A stretch of DNA of 64,000 nucleotides from Streptomyces antibioticus (GTDB lineage: Bacteria > Actinomycetota > Actinomycetes > Streptomycetales > Streptomycetaceae), in the NCBI RefSeq assembly GCF_001514065.1, contig NZ_KQ948424.1, positions 186,001-250,000 of the forward strand, in the 5' to 3' direction. Below are positions 9,658 to 18,655 of this stretch, piece by piece. Position 1 is the stretch's first letter. The number at the start of each line of letters is the position of its first letter. The notes beneath the pieces were generated by a model. That model searched no databases. It was not told where the DNA came from and worked only from the letters and a program-made list of their open reading frames with translations. The translations under genes and the position numbers were made by a program.

Positions 9658-11264
9658 ACGACGGCGTGAACGGCGTCGCGCTCGGCGTCTTCATCTTCTT
9701 CTTCCTGGCCGTCACGGTCATGGGCTTCCTCGCCGCGCGCTGGCGCAAGGCCGAGAACGAGCACAGCCTCGACGAATGGGGCCTGGGCGGGCGGTCGTTC
9801 GGCACCTGGGTCACCTGGTTCCTGCTCGGCGGCGACCTCTACACGGCGTACACCTTCGTCGCCGTCCCCGCGGCCATCTACGCGGCGGGCGCGGCCGGCT
9901 TCTTCGCCGTGCCGTACACGATCCTCGTGTATCCGCTGATCTTCACCTTCCTGCCCCGCCTCTGGTCGGTCTCGCACAAGCACGGCTATGTGACGACCTC
10001 CGACTTCGTGCGCGGCCGCTTCGGCTCCAAGGGGCTGTCGCTCGCGGTCGCCGTCACCGGCATCCTCGCGACGATGCCGTACATCGCCCTCCAACTCGTG
10101 GGCATCCAGGCGGTCCTGGACGTCATGGGCGTCGGCGGCGGCGAGGACACCAACTGGTTCGTGAAGGACCTGCCGCTCCTCATCGCCTTCGGTGTGCTGG
10201 CGGCGTACACCTACTCGTCCGGCCTGCGTGCCCCCGCGCTGATCGCGTTCGTGAAGGACACGCTGATCTACATCGTCATCGCGGTGGCGATCATCTACAT
10301 CCCGATCAAGCTGGGCGGGTTCGACGAGGTCTTCGGCGCGGCGAGCGAGAAGTACACGGCGGCCAAGGCGGGCGGACTGGTCCCCCTGGAGGCGGGCCAG
10401 TGGACGTACGCCACGCTGGCGTTGGGCTCCGCGCTCGCGCTCTTCATGTACCCGCACTCGATCACCGCGACGCTCTCCTCCCGCAGCCGTGAGGTGATCC
10501 GCCGCAACACCACGATCCTGCCGCTGTACTCGCTGATGCTCGGCCTGCTGGCCCTGCTCGGCTTCATGGCGATCGCGGCCGGGGTCAAGGTCACCAACCC
10601 GCAGCTGGCGATCCCGCAGCTCTTCGAGGACATGTTCCCGGACTGGTTCGCGGGCGTGGCCTTCGCGGCGATCGGCATCGGCGCGCTGGTCCCGGCGGCG
10701 ATCATGTCCATCGCGGCGGCGAATCTCTTCACCCGCAACATCTACAAGGACTTCATCAAGCCGGACGCGACCCCGCAGCAGGAGACCAAGGTCTCCAAGC
10801 TGGTGTCCCTGCTGGTCAAGGTCGGCGCACTGGTCTTCGTCCTCACCATGGACAAGACGGTCGCCATCAACTTCCAGCTGCTGGGCGGCATCTGGATCCT
10901 CCAGACCTTCCCCGCGCTGGTCGGCGGCCTGTTCACCCGCTGGTTCCACCGCTGGGCGCTGCTCGCCGGCTGGGCGGTCGGCATGATCTACGGCACGGTC
11001 GCCGCGTACGGCGTCGCCTCGCCGACGCAGAAGCACTTCGGCGGCTCCGCGAAGGAGATCCCCGGCATCGGCGAGATCGGCTACATCGGCCTGACGGCGT
11101 TCGTCCTGAACGTGGTGGTCACGGTGGTCCTGACGTTCGTCCTGAAGGCCTTCAAGGCCCCCGAGGGCATCGACGAGACCAGCCCGGAGGACTACACGGC
11201 GGACGCAGGGGACCCCGGTGTTCAGGTGGAGCTTCCGCCCGCCACTGCAGGGGCGTCGCACTGA
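9654..11264 (+). CDS. mctP: Sodium:solute symporter, MctP-like monocarboxylate permease
   Basis: This 536-residue member of the sodium:solute symporter family has about 13 membrane segments. The N-terminal region includes the family pattern GGRSFGTWVTWFLLGGDLYTAYT. Close relatives such as rhizobial MctP carry lactate, pyruvate, acetate and alanine. The GTG start overlaps the DUF3311 stop, so the two genes form one unit. The substrate cannot be read from sequence. The nearby CstA suggests a locus for small carboxylates. Confidence 0.88.
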   Translation: MNDGVNGVALGVFIFFFLAVTVMGFLAARWRKAENEHSLDEWGLGGRSFGTWVTWFLLGGDLYTAYTFVAVPAAIYAAGAAGFFAVPYTILVYPLIFTFLPRLWSVSHKHGYVTTSDFVRGRFGSKGLSLAVAVTGILATMPYIALQLVGIQAVLDVMGVGGGEDTNWFVKDLPLLIAFGVLAAYTYSSGLRAPALIAFVKDTLIYIVIAVAIIYIPIKLGGFDEVFGAASEKYTAAKAGGLVPLEAGQWTYATLALGSALALFMYPHSITATLSSRSREVIRRNTTILPLYSLMLGLLALLGFMAIAAGVKVTNPQLAIPQLFEDMFPDWFAGVAFAAIGIGALVPAAIMSIAAANLFTRNIYKDFIKPDATPQQETKVSKLVSLLVKVGALVFVLTMDKTVAINFQLLGGIWILQTFPALVGGLFTRWFHRWALLAGWAVGMIYGTVAAYGVASPTQKHFGGSAKEIPGIGEIGYIGLTAFVLNVVVTVVLTFVLKAFKAPEGIDETSPEDYTADAGDPGVQVELPPATAGASH

Positions 11265-11272
11265 CGCCCTAG

Positions 11273-11301
11273 GGGGCGCGGGGAACTGCGCGACCAGCCA
11301 C
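11273..11301 (+). repeat. Streptomyces dispersed repeat, copy 1
   Basis: The 29-bp stretch from GGGGCGCGGGGAACTGCGCG through ACCAGCCAC recurs at 28055-28082 with one base missing. I recognise it as a short intergenic repeat seen many times in Streptomyces chromosomes. It sits directly after the symporter stop. Confidence 0.8.
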
Positions 11302-11312
11302 GAAGCACCCGC

Positions 11313-11352
11313 AGCGGGCCGCCGACAGCAAGACGAACGGCGGCCCGCTTTT
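11313..11352 (+). terminator. Rho-independent terminator of the symporter unit
   Basis: A perfect 12-bp stem (AGCGGGCCGCCG and complement) with a 13-nt loop is followed directly by TTT and CC. This is one of the few classic U-tailed terminators in the window. Confidence 0.88.
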
Positions 11353-11369
11353 CCTGCACACTCATCTCC

Positions 11370-11873
11370 ATGGACATAGAGATCCGTGCAGCAGAACCCA
11401 CCGAATACGACGAACTCGGCGAGATCACGGCCCAGGCCTACATCCAGGACAACCTCCTCGCCTTCGGCGAGAGCGACTGGTACCTCGCCGAACTGAGAGA
11501 CGTCGCCAAGCGGGCGGCCGCTGCCGAGGTGCTCGTCGCCACCCAGGGCGACCTCCTCCTCGGCACCGTCACCTACGTCCCCTCGACCGGCGGCGCCATG
11601 GCGGAACTCTCCCGCCCCGGCGAATCGGAGATCCGCATGCTGGCCGTGACCCCGGAGGCCCGCGGAAGAGGCGCCGGACAAGCCCTCGTGCAGGCCTGTG
11701 TCGACCGCGCCAGGGCCGCCGGTGACACCGGCATGGTCCTGTCGACCCAGCCCGTCATGCGCGCGGCCCACCGCATCTACGAGCGTCTCGGCTTCGTCCG
11801 CGCTCCCCACCGCGACTGGCAGCCGATCCCGGGCGACGAGTTCACGCTTCTCACCTATGAGTTGACGCTCTGA
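11370..11873 (+). CDS. GNAT-family N-acetyltransferase
   Basis: This 167-residue protein has the GNAT fold. Motif A appears as IRMLAVTPEARGRGAGQALVQ around residues 90-110, with the acetyl-CoA loop RGRGAG. Motif B is AHRIYERLGF. The substrate is unknown; the family includes small-molecule and protein acetylators. It stands alone between a terminator and the nrd promoter. Confidence 0.85.
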   Translation: MDIEIRAAEPTEYDELGEITAQAYIQDNLLAFGESDWYLAELRDVAKRAAAAEVLVATQGDLLLGTVTYVPSTGGAMAELSRPGESEIRMLAVTPEARGRGAGQALVQACVDRARAAGDTGMVLSTQPVMRAAHRIYERLGFVRAPHRDWQPIPGDEFTLLTYELTL

Positions 11874-11883
11874 AGTCACTGCG

Positions 11884-11930
11884 ACACAACATCTAGGGGT
11901 GCCACTCGAACCCGGCACAAGATGTATGCT
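11884..11930 (+). promoter_or_regulatory. Two candidate NrdR boxes and -10 of the nrdAB promoter
   Basis: ACACAACATCTAGGGG (11884-11899) and GCACAAGATGTATGCT (11915-11930) match the 16-bp NrdR box ACACWATATATWGTGT at 12 and 11 positions. They are 31 bp apart, the usual three-turn spacing. The second box overlaps TATGCT (11925-11930), a good -10. NrdR, encoded elsewhere, represses ribonucleotide reductase genes. Confidence 0.7.
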
Positions 11931-11936
11931 CATGCT

Positions 11937-12045
11937 CGCTGTCGCCGCAGGGGAATCCGGTGCGAATCCGGAACTGTCCCGCAACGGTGTACTTGTGCAT
12001 GCCTTGTGCGTGTACGGGAGTCAGTCCGAGGACCTGTCGACAGCG
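11937..12045 (+). ncRNA. Cobalamin (AdoCbl) riboswitch upstream of nrdA
   Basis: The conserved core is clear: GGGAATCCGGTGCGAATCCG, then CTGTCCCGCAACGGT, then GTCAGTCCGAGGACCTG. GCTGTCG (11938-11944) pairs with CGACAGC (12038-12044) as the closing stem. In S. coelicolor, coenzyme B12 shuts off the class Ia nrdABS operon through such a riboswitch, so the B12-dependent class II enzyme is used when the cofactor is available. The 135 nt between aptamer and nrdA would hold the expression platform. Confidence 0.95.
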
Positions 12046-12060
12046 TGCCCAGGCCGCCGT

Positions 12061-12086
12061 GGCCCGGGTGCCATGACGTCCGGGCC
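12061..12086 (+). terminator. Possible riboswitch expression-platform hairpin
   Basis: GGCCCGG (12061-12067) and CCGGGCC (12080-12086) can form a 7-bp stem with a 12-nt loop between the aptamer and nrdA. It may be the switching terminator, although no U-tract follows. Confidence 0.35.
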
Positions 12087-12180
12087 TCGCGGAGTGGGCC
12101 GGTGGACGCGACGCCGCGTGCGCTCGTGCTGCCCCCTGCCCTCCGCCAGGCCCCCGTGCCGAGCGAGGGAGAGCCCCCAC

Positions 12181-14538
12181 GTGACCATCGCGCCAGCCGA
12201 TCCGGCTTCAGCGGTCCAGGCGGAGAACGACGGTCCCGGTACCGCCCTGTTGCGGACCTTGACCGAGCTGACCGCCGACCTGCCCGACGCCGACCCCGGA
12301 CGGGTCGCCGCCGCCGCGCTGCGCGGCCGGTCCGCGAAGGCCGACGAGGCGGAGCTGCGCGAGCTGGCCACCGAGGCCGCCGCCGGACTCATCTCCGAGG
12401 ACCCCGCCTACTCCCGGCTGGCCGCCCGGCTGCTGACCATCAGCATCGCCGCCGAGGCCGCCTCCCAGGGCGTCACGTCCTTCACCGAGTCGGTCGAGGT
12501 CGGCCACCGCGAGGGCCTGGTCGCCGACCGCACCGCGGAGTTCGTACGGGTGCACGCCGCACGGCTCGACGCGCTGATCGACCCGGCCGGCGACGACCGC
12601 TTCGGCTACTTCGGGCTCCGCACCCTGCACAGCCGCTACCTCCTCCGGCACCCGATCACCCGCCAGGTCATCGAGACGCCCCAGCACTTCATGCTGCGCG
12701 TGGCGGCAGGCCTCGCCGAGGACGACACCACCCGCGCCCTGGACGAAGTCGCCGCGCTCTACGGGCTCATGAGCCGCCTCGACTACCTGCCGTCCTCCCC
12801 CACGCTGTTCAACTCCGGCACCCGGCACCCCCAGATGTCGTCCTGCTACCTCCTCGACTCCCCGCTGGACGAGCTGGACTCCATCTACGACCGCTACCAC
12901 CAGGTCGCCCGGCTCTCCAAGCACGCCGGTGGCATCGGACTGTCGTACTCCCGCATCCGCAGCCGCGGTTCGCTGATCCGGGGCACCAACGGGCACTCCA
13001 ACGGCATCGTGCCGTTCCTGAAGACGCTGGACGCCTCGGTGGCCGCGGTGAACCAGGGCGGCCGGCGCAAGGGAGCCGCGGCCGTCTATCTGGAGACCTG
13101 GCACTCCGACATCGAGGAGTTCCTGGAGCTGCGCGACAACACCGGTGAGGACGCCCGGCGTACGCACAACCTGAACCTCGCGCACTGGATCCCGGACGAG
13201 TTCATGCGCCGCGTGAACGCCGACGCCCAGTGGTCGCTGTTCTCCCCGGCCGACGTGCCCGAGCTGGTCGACCTGTGGGGCGAGGAGTTCGACGCCGTGT
13301 ACCGCAAGGCGGAGGCAGCGGGCCTCGCCAAGAAGACGATCCCGGCGCGTGACCTGTACGGCCGGATGATGCGCACCCTCGCGCAGACCGGCAACGGCTG
13401 GATGACCTTCAAGGACGCCGCCAACCGCACCGCCAACCAGACGGCGCTGCCCGGCCATGTCGTCCACTCCTCCAACCTCTGCACGGAGATCCTGGAGGTC
13501 ACGGACGACGGCGAGACGGCGGTCTGCAACCTGGGTTCGGTGAACCTGGGCGCGTTCGTCGACCCGGCGACCGGCGACCTCGACTGGGAGCGGCTCGACG
13601 CCACCGTCCGTACCGCCGTCACCTTCCTCGACCGCGTGGTGGACATCAACTTCTACCCGACCGAGCAGGCCGGCCGCTCCAACGCCAAGTGGCGTCCCGT
13701 GGGCCTCGGCGCGATGGGTCTCCAGGACGTCTTCTTCAAGCTGCGGCTGCCCTTCGACTCGCCGGAGGCCAAGGCCCTCTCCACGCGGATCGCCGAGCGC
13801 ATCATGCTCGCCGCGTACGAGGCCTCCACCGACCTCGCCGAGCGCAACGGCCCGCTCCCGGCGTGGGAGAAGACCCGTACCGCCCGGGGCGTCCTGCACC
13901 CCGACCACTACGACGTGGACCTCACCTGGCCGGAGCGCTGGGCGGCGCTGCGCGCGCGGATGGCCACCACGGGTCTGCGCAACTCCCTGCTCCTGGCCAT
14001 CGCGCCCACCGCCACCATCGCCTCGATCGCGGGCGTGTACGAGTGCATCGAGCCGCAGGTCTCCAACCTCTTCAAGCGCGAGACCCTGTCCGGCGAGTTC
14101 CTCCAGGTCAACTCCTACCTGGTGGCCGAGCTGAAGAAGCTCGGCGTGTGGGACGCGCAGACCCGGGAGGCGCTGCGCGAGTCCAACGGCTCGGTGCAGG
14201 GCTTCACCTGGGTGCCGCAGGACGTCCGCGACCTGTACCGCACGGCGTGGGAGATCCCGCAGCGCGGCCTGATCGACATGGCCGCCGCCCGTACCCCGTT
14301 CCTGGACCAGTCGCAGTCGCTGAACCTGTTCCTGGAGACGCCGACCATCGGCAAGCTCTCCTCGATGTACGCGTACGCCTGGAAGCAGGGCCTGAAGACG
14401 ACGTACTACCTGCGCTCGCGCCCGGCGACGAGGATCGCCCGCGCGGCCCAGGCCACCGTCCCCGTACAGCAGGCCGCCGACCCCGAGGCCGTCGCCTGCT
14501 CCCTTGAGAACCCCGAGTCCTGCGAGGCCTGCCAGTAA
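12181..14538 (+). CDS. nrdA: Class Ia ribonucleotide reductase large subunit
   Basis: The 785-residue alpha subunit reduces ribonucleoside diphosphates to deoxyribonucleotides with the radical-carrying beta subunit NrdB. NLCTEI at 432-437 contains the thiyl cysteine C434 with N432 and E436. The redox pair is C222 (SSCYLLD) and C449 (AVCNLG). The tail carries C773, C781 and C784 for re-reduction. The N-terminal 90 residues look like a degenerate ATP-cone. The GTG at 12181 follows GAGGGAGAG. Longer frames begin inside the riboswitch and were rejected. The TAA overlaps the nrdB ATG by one base. Confidence 0.96.
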   Translation: MTIAPADPASAVQAENDGPGTALLRTLTELTADLPDADPGRVAAAALRGRSAKADEAELRELATEAAAGLISEDPAYSRLAARLLTISIAAEAASQGVTSFTESVEVGHREGLVADRTAEFVRVHAARLDALIDPAGDDRFGYFGLRTLHSRYLLRHPITRQVIETPQHFMLRVAAGLAEDDTTRALDEVAALYGLMSRLDYLPSSPTLFNSGTRHPQMSSCYLLDSPLDELDSIYDRYHQVARLSKHAGGIGLSYSRIRSRGSLIRGTNGHSNGIVPFLKTLDASVAAVNQGGRRKGAAAVYLETWHSDIEEFLELRDNTGEDARRTHNLNLAHWIPDEFMRRVNADAQWSLFSPADVPELVDLWGEEFDAVYRKAEAAGLAKKTIPARDLYGRMMRTLAQTGNGWMTFKDAANRTANQTALPGHVVHSSNLCTEILEVTDDGETAVCNLGSVNLGAFVDPATGDLDWERLDATVRTAVTFLDRVVDINFYPTEQAGRSNAKWRPVGLGAMGLQDVFFKLRLPFDSPEAKALSTRIAERIMLAAYEASTDLAERNGPLPAWEKTRTARGVLHPDHYDVDLTWPERWAALRARMATTGLRNSLLLAIAPTATIASIAGVYECIEPQVSNLFKRETLSGEFLQVNSYLVAELKKLGVWDAQTREALRESNGSVQGFTWVPQDVRDLYRTAWEIPQRGLIDMAAARTPFLDQSQSLNLFLETPTIGKLSSMYAYAWKQGLKTTYYLRSRPATRIARAAQATVPVQQAADPEAVACSLENPESCEACQ

Positions 14539-15551
14539 TGACCAGCGAAGCCAAGAACCTTCTCGACCCGGGCTTCGAGCTGACCCTCCGCCCCATGCGC
14601 TACCCGGACTTCTACGAGCGCTACCGGGACGCGATCAAGAACACCTGGACCGTCGAGGAGGTCGACCTCCACTCGGACGTCGCCGACCTGGCGAAGCTGT
14701 CCCCGGAGGAACAGCACCTGATCGGCCGGCTGGTCGCGTTCTTCGCGACGGGTGACTCGATCGTGGCGAACAACCTGGTGCTGACCCTCTACAAGCACAT
14801 CAACTCCCCCGAGGCGCGCCTGTATCTCTCCAGGCAGCTCTTCGAGGAGGCGGTGCACGTCCAGTTCTATCTGACGCTCCTCGACACCTACCTCCCCGAT
14901 CCGGAGGACCGGACGGCGGCGTTCGCGGCGGTGGAGAACATCCCGTCCATCCGCGAGAAGGCCGAGTTCTGCTTCAAGTGGATCAACGAGGTCGAGAAGC
15001 TGGACCGCCTGGAGTCGCAGGCCGACCGCCGCCGCTTCCTGCTCAACCTGATCTGCTTCGCCGCGTGCATCGAGGGCCTGTTCTTCTACGGTGCCTTCGC
15101 CTACGTCTACTGGTTCCGCAGCCGGGGTCTGCTGCACGGCCTGGCCACCGGCACCAACTGGGTGTTCCGCGACGAGACCATGCACATGAGCTTCGCCTTC
15201 GACGTGGTCGACACCGTCCGCAAGGAGGAGCCGGAGCTCTTCGACGACCGGCTCCAGCAGCAGGTCACGGACATGATGCGGGAGGCGGTCGAGGCGGAGC
15301 TCCAGTTCGGCCGGGACCTGTGCGGTGACGGGCTGCCGGGCATGAACACCGACTCGATGCGCCAGTACCTGGAGTGCGTCGCCGACCAGCGCCTGACCCG
15401 CCTGGGCTTCGCCCCGGTGTACGGCTCGGAGAACCCGTTCTCCTTCATGGAGCTCCAGGGCGTCCAGGAACTGACGAACTTCTTCGAGCGCCGCCCGTCC
15501 GCGTACCAGGTGGCCGTGGAGGGCACGGTCGACCTGGACGAGGACTTCTAG
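14538..15551 (+). CDS. nrdB: Class Ia ribonucleotide reductase small subunit
   Basis: The 337-residue beta subunit makes the di-iron tyrosyl radical. D73, E104, H107 and Y111 keep the exact spacing of E. coli D84, E115, H118 and radical Tyr122. The second half-site appears in CIEGLFFYGAFAY and RDETMHMSFAF. The stop/start TAATG links it to nrdA. In S. coelicolor this class Ia enzyme backs up the B12-dependent class II enzyme. Confidence 0.95.
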   Translation: MTSEAKNLLDPGFELTLRPMRYPDFYERYRDAIKNTWTVEEVDLHSDVADLAKLSPEEQHLIGRLVAFFATGDSIVANNLVLTLYKHINSPEARLYLSRQLFEEAVHVQFYLTLLDTYLPDPEDRTAAFAAVENIPSIREKAEFCFKWINEVEKLDRLESQADRRRFLLNLICFAACIEGLFFYGAFAYVYWFRSRGLLHGLATGTNWVFRDETMHMSFAFDVVDTVRKEEPELFDDRLQQQVTDMMREAVEAELQFGRDLCGDGLPGMNTDSMRQYLECVADQRLTRLGFAPVYGSENPFSFMELQGVQELTNFFERRPSAYQVAVEGTVDLDEDF

Positions 15552-15603
15552 GACGGGATCCGTGCGGGCGCGTGGTACGTCTCATCACTGAGGAGGCCAT
15601 GCC

Positions 15604-16038
15604 ATGCGCCGTACGACATTCGCCCCTGCCGCACTGCTGACGCTCGTGCTGGCCGGGTGCGGCAGCCAGGCCGGCAGCGAAGGGGACGGCGGCAGCGACA
15701 CGGTGTCGCCGTCGTCCTCCCCCTCCTGCACGACAGCTTCGGAGCTGAACGCGTCCGCCAGCGGCGACACGGTGTGCCTGGCAGTCGGCGACACGATCCG
15801 GGTCGGCCTGGACGGCACCAAGTCCCGCCCCTGGAAGCCGGTCACCACCGAGGGCACCGGCCTGGAAGCCGTCAACAGCGGCTTCGTCTTGCTGCCCGGG
15901 GACGCGAACGCCGCGTTCCGCGCGGAGTCCGAGGGTCACGTCCGGCTCAGTTCGTCCCGCCCGCTGTGCGCCGCCGACTCCGGCCGGGTCGCCTGCCAGG
16001 GGGTTCAGGAGTGGTGGGTCACCGTGGTGGTGAAGTAG
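15604..16038 (+). CDS. Small secreted lipoprotein of unknown function
   Basis: This 144-residue protein begins with a lipoprotein signal peptide: MRRTTFAPAALLTLVLAGC, with lipobox LAGC and Cys19. A Ser/Gly-rich linker follows, then a domain of about 100 residues with paired cysteines (two in the SCTTASELN...VCLAVGD segment, two in LCAADSGRVAC) that could form disulfides. AGGAGG lies 7 nt before the ATG. I do not recognise the domain; the pattern resembles small beta-rich extracytoplasmic proteins. It lies between nrdB and the AraC gene. Confidence 0.75.
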   Translation: MRRTTFAPAALLTLVLAGCGSQAGSEGDGGSDTVSPSSSPSCTTASELNASASGDTVCLAVGDTIRVGLDGTKSRPWKPVTTEGTGLEAVNSGFVLLPGDANAAFRAESEGHVRLSSSRPLCAADSGRVACQGVQEWWVTVVVK

Positions 16039-16220
16039 CGGCGCCGCGGCTCGGCCTGCGGTTCGGCGCTCTTCGCGCGGCGGCCCTGTTCGGCCTCCCT
16101 GAGCTCGCGGTCGATGCGCAGGTCGCGGACGACGCCGATCACCGCGGGGGCGACCAGCAGGACGAGGAGTCCGAGAACGAACAGCATTCCGATCAGTCCT
16201 TCTGTCTGTGCGGTAGTCAT
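16005..16220 (-). CDS. Small single-pass membrane protein, antisense to the nrd genes
   Basis: This 71-residue ORF has one hydrophobic segment (GLIGMLFVLGLLVLLVAPAVI) and a charged Arg/Glu-rich C-terminal tail, giving a C-in small membrane protein. The ATG at 16220 (product begins MTTAQTEG) is preferred to the longer frame at 16292. Its 3' end overlaps the end of the lipoprotein gene by 34 bp on the other strand. The function is unknown. Confidence 0.6.
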   Translation of the reverse strand: MTTAQTEGLIGMLFVLGLLVLLVAPAVIGVVRDLRIDRELREAEQGRRAKSAEPQAEPRRRYFTTTVTHHS

Positions 16221-16312
16221 GACACCACTCTCGCGCTGGACACTCCTTACCAACAGTGGCAGCACTGCCGCACACCCTCGAATTACTGCCATCTCTGAGG
16301 CACACTGGAAAC

Positions 16313-17278
16313 ATGCTGAAGAACGTGGCCGCTGTCCTGCTCGACGGAGTGCACCCCTTCGAACTCGGGGTCGTCTGCGAGGTGTTCGGCATCGATCGCA
16401 GTGACGAGGGGCTCCCGACGTACGACTTCGCCGTCGCCTCGGCAGAGGGGCCGACGCTCGGTACCCATGTCGGCGGGCTCAGCGTCTCCACGCCCTACGG
16501 CCTGGAGCGGCTGGAGGAGGCCGACCTCATCGCCGTACCGGCGGGGGCGGACTACGTCGTGCGCGACTATCCGCCCGAGCTGCTCGACGCCCTGCGCCGG
16601 GCCGCCGACCGGGGCGCCCGTGTCCTCAGCGTCTGTTCCGGCGTCTTCGTGCTCGGGGCCGCCGGGCTGCTCGACGGGCGGCGGTGCAGCGTGCACTGGA
16701 GGCAGGCCCGCGAGCTCGCCCTGCGTTACCCCCGGGCGATCATCGAGCCCGACGTGCTCTACGTCGACGAGGACCCCGTGATCACCTCCGCCGGCACCGC
16801 CGCCGGCATCGACGCCTGTCTGCACATCGTGCGGAAGGAACAGGGCACCGAGATCGCCAACAAGATCGCCCGCCGGATGGTCGTCCCGCCGCACCGGGAC
16901 GGCGGGCAGGCGCAGTACATCGAGCGACCGCTGCCGAAGGACCCCTGCGACACCGTCGGCGAGGTCCTCGTCTGGATGGAGGAGCATCTCGACGAGGAGG
17001 TCACCGTCGAGCAGCTCGCCGAGCGCGCGCACATGTCGCCGCGCACCTTCGCCCGCCGCTTCCAGCAGGAGACCGGGACCACGCCCTACCGCTGGGTCCT
17101 GCGGCAACGCGTGCTGCTCGCCCAGCGGCTGCTGGAAGGGACGGACGAGACGGTGGACGCGGTCGCGGGCCGAACGGGGTTCGGCACCGCGGCCGCACTG
17201 CGCCACCAGTTCGTACGGGCGCTCGGGACCACTCCGAACGCCTATCGCAGGACGTTCAGGGGCCCGGAAGCGGCCTGA
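16313..17278 (+). CDS. nrdS: GlxA/AraC-family regulator (nrdS position)
   Basis: This 321-residue protein has an N-terminal DJ-1/PfpI-like domain (about 1-180, with nucleophile-elbow-like VCSGVFVLGAAGLL) and a C-terminal AraC helix-turn-helix pair (about 215-315: LAERAHMSPRTFARRFQQE, then GFGTAAALRHQF). In S. coelicolor the AraC-like gene nrdS follows nrdAB in one operon. Here about 760 bp and two small genes separate them. The regulatory target is unknown. The stop abuts the convergent P450 stop with no spacer. Confidence 0.82.
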   Translation: MLKNVAAVLLDGVHPFELGVVCEVFGIDRSDEGLPTYDFAVASAEGPTLGTHVGGLSVSTPYGLERLEEADLIAVPAGADYVVRDYPPELLDALRRAADRGARVLSVCSGVFVLGAAGLLDGRRCSVHWRQARELALRYPRAIIEPDVLYVDEDPVITSAGTAAGIDACLHIVRKEQGTEIANKIARRMVVPPHRDGGQAQYIERPLPKDPCDTVGEVLVWMEEHLDEEVTVEQLAERAHMSPRTFARRFQQETGTTPYRWVLRQRVLLAQRLLEGTDETVDAVAGRTGFGTAAALRHQFVRALGTTPNAYRRTFRGPEAA

Positions 17279-18655
17279 TCAGCGCGCGACCGGCCGCAGC
17301 AGCAGCTTGTGCGGACGGAGCGTGATGCCGACCCGGGTCCCGTCGTCCGACCCCGGCACCTGCTCGAAGCGGTACTTCGTGGCGAGCGCCGCCGTGATCA
17401 GCGACAGCTGCGCCATCGAGAAGTGGTCGCTCGGGCACTTGCGGTTGCCGACGCTGAAGGGGCTCATGGCGTATTTCGGCACCTCCTTGACCCGTTCCGG
17501 AAGCCAGCGGTCGGGGTCGAACTCCAGGCTGCCCTTGTACGACTTCGGGTCGCGCTGCACCGCGTACGGGCTGTAGACGATGTCCGCACCGGCCGGAATG
17601 CGATAGCCACCGAGTTCCGTGTCGGTGACCGCGCGGCGCGTCAATATCCACACCGCGGGACGCAAACGCATCGCCTCGACGACGACATTGTTGGTGTGCC
17701 GCAGCGAGCGAACGTCGTCGAATGCGACAGGACGGCCGCCGGTTACGGATTCGACCTCGTCGCGCACCCTGTCCGCGTGTTCCGGATGTTCCGCGAGGAC
17801 TTGGAGCAGCCACATGATCGTGGACGCCACCGTTTCGCTGCCCGGGGTGACTATGGCGACGACCTGGTCGTGGATCTCCTGTTCCCCGATGGGATCGCCA
17901 TTGTCGTCCTTCGCCTCCAGCAATGCCGTCAGCAAATCGTCCGGCTTTTGACCAGATGCGCGGCGCTCGGCGATGATCTCGTCGACGAGGAGATGCAAAT
18001 CGGCCAGCGCCGCGTTGAATTTCCGGTTGGGCGGCAGCGGCAGGTTGTAGAGCGGCCCGAGAGGGACGACCATCCGCCGGTACATCCCGCGGAAGACGGT
18101 GGCGAGGGCGACGCACAGCCGCTCCGCGCGTTCGTCCATGAAGTCGCCGCGCAGCAGACAGCGGGCGGCGATGCGGACGGCGACCCGGAAGGACTCGGTG
18201 GTGCAGTCGATGGTCTCGCCGGGCTGCCAGCGCTCGGTGAGCGCGTGCGCCTCCTCCTCCATGATCGGCCCGTACCCGGGGATCGCGTCGAGCCGGAAGG
18301 CGGGCTGGATGGTGCGCCGCTGACGCCGGTGCCGCGGGCCGTTGGCGGTGGCCACGCCCTCCTTGCCGAGCAGGGCCTCCAGGGACTCCCACAGCGGCCC
18401 GGCGATGACGAAGTCGGGGTTGAGCGCGAGGGCTCCGGTGAGGTCCGGTGTGGTGGGCGCGTACACCTCCTTGGGGCCCAGCTTGAGGCGTACGACGTCG
18501 CCGTGGTCGCGCAGCTGGGACATGAAGGCCAGCGGGTCGCGCAGCAGCTTCAGGCCGTGGCCCAGGAACGGGACGCCACCGCCCGCGAGGGGTGCTTCAC
18601 GCAGCCCGGACTCCGGGGTCATCGGGGCTTCGGGCCGTACGGACTCGACGGTCAT
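17279..18655 (-). CDS. Cytochrome P450 CYP170A-type, albaflavenone monooxygenase
   Basis: This 458-residue P450 should oxidise epi-isozizaene twice at C-5 to give albaflavenone. The heme loop FSVGNRKC has ligand C407. The ExxR pair is E327/R330. The I-helix has PGSETVAS at 271-278. CYP170A1 of S. coelicolor also carries a second, terpene-synthase-like site. DDNGD (250-254) and DTE (345-347) are candidate metal-binding motifs for such a site here. The ATG overlaps the synthase stop by 4 bp, so the two are coupled. Confidence 0.93.
   Translation of the reverse strand: MTVESVRPEAPMTPESGLREAPLAGGGVPFLGHGLKLLRDPLAFMSQLRDHGDVVRLKLGPKEVYAPTTPDLTGALALNPDFVIAGPLWESLEALLGKEGVATANGPRHRRQRRTIQPAFRLDAIPGYGPIMEEEAHALTERWQPGETIDCTTESFRVAVRIAARCLLRGDFMDERAERLCVALATVFRGMYRRMVVPLGPLYNLPLPPNRKFNAALADLHLLVDEIIAERRASGQKPDDLLTALLEAKDDNGDPIGEQEIHDQVVAIVTPGSETVASTIMWLLQVLAEHPEHADRVRDEVESVTGGRPVAFDDVRSLRHTNNVVVEAMRLRPAVWILTRRAVTDTELGGYRIPAGADIVYSPYAVQRDPKSYKGSLEFDPDRWLPERVKEVPKYAMSPFSVGNRKCPSDHFSMAQLSLITAALATKYRFEQVPGSDDGTRVGITLRPHKLLLRPVAR

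Noticed and set aside
9552-11984. 810-codon minus-strand open frame
   Set aside because: It lies opposite the symporter and acetyltransferase genes and reads as low-complexity Asp/Arg/Glu/Val sequence, typical of antisense frames in high-GC genes.
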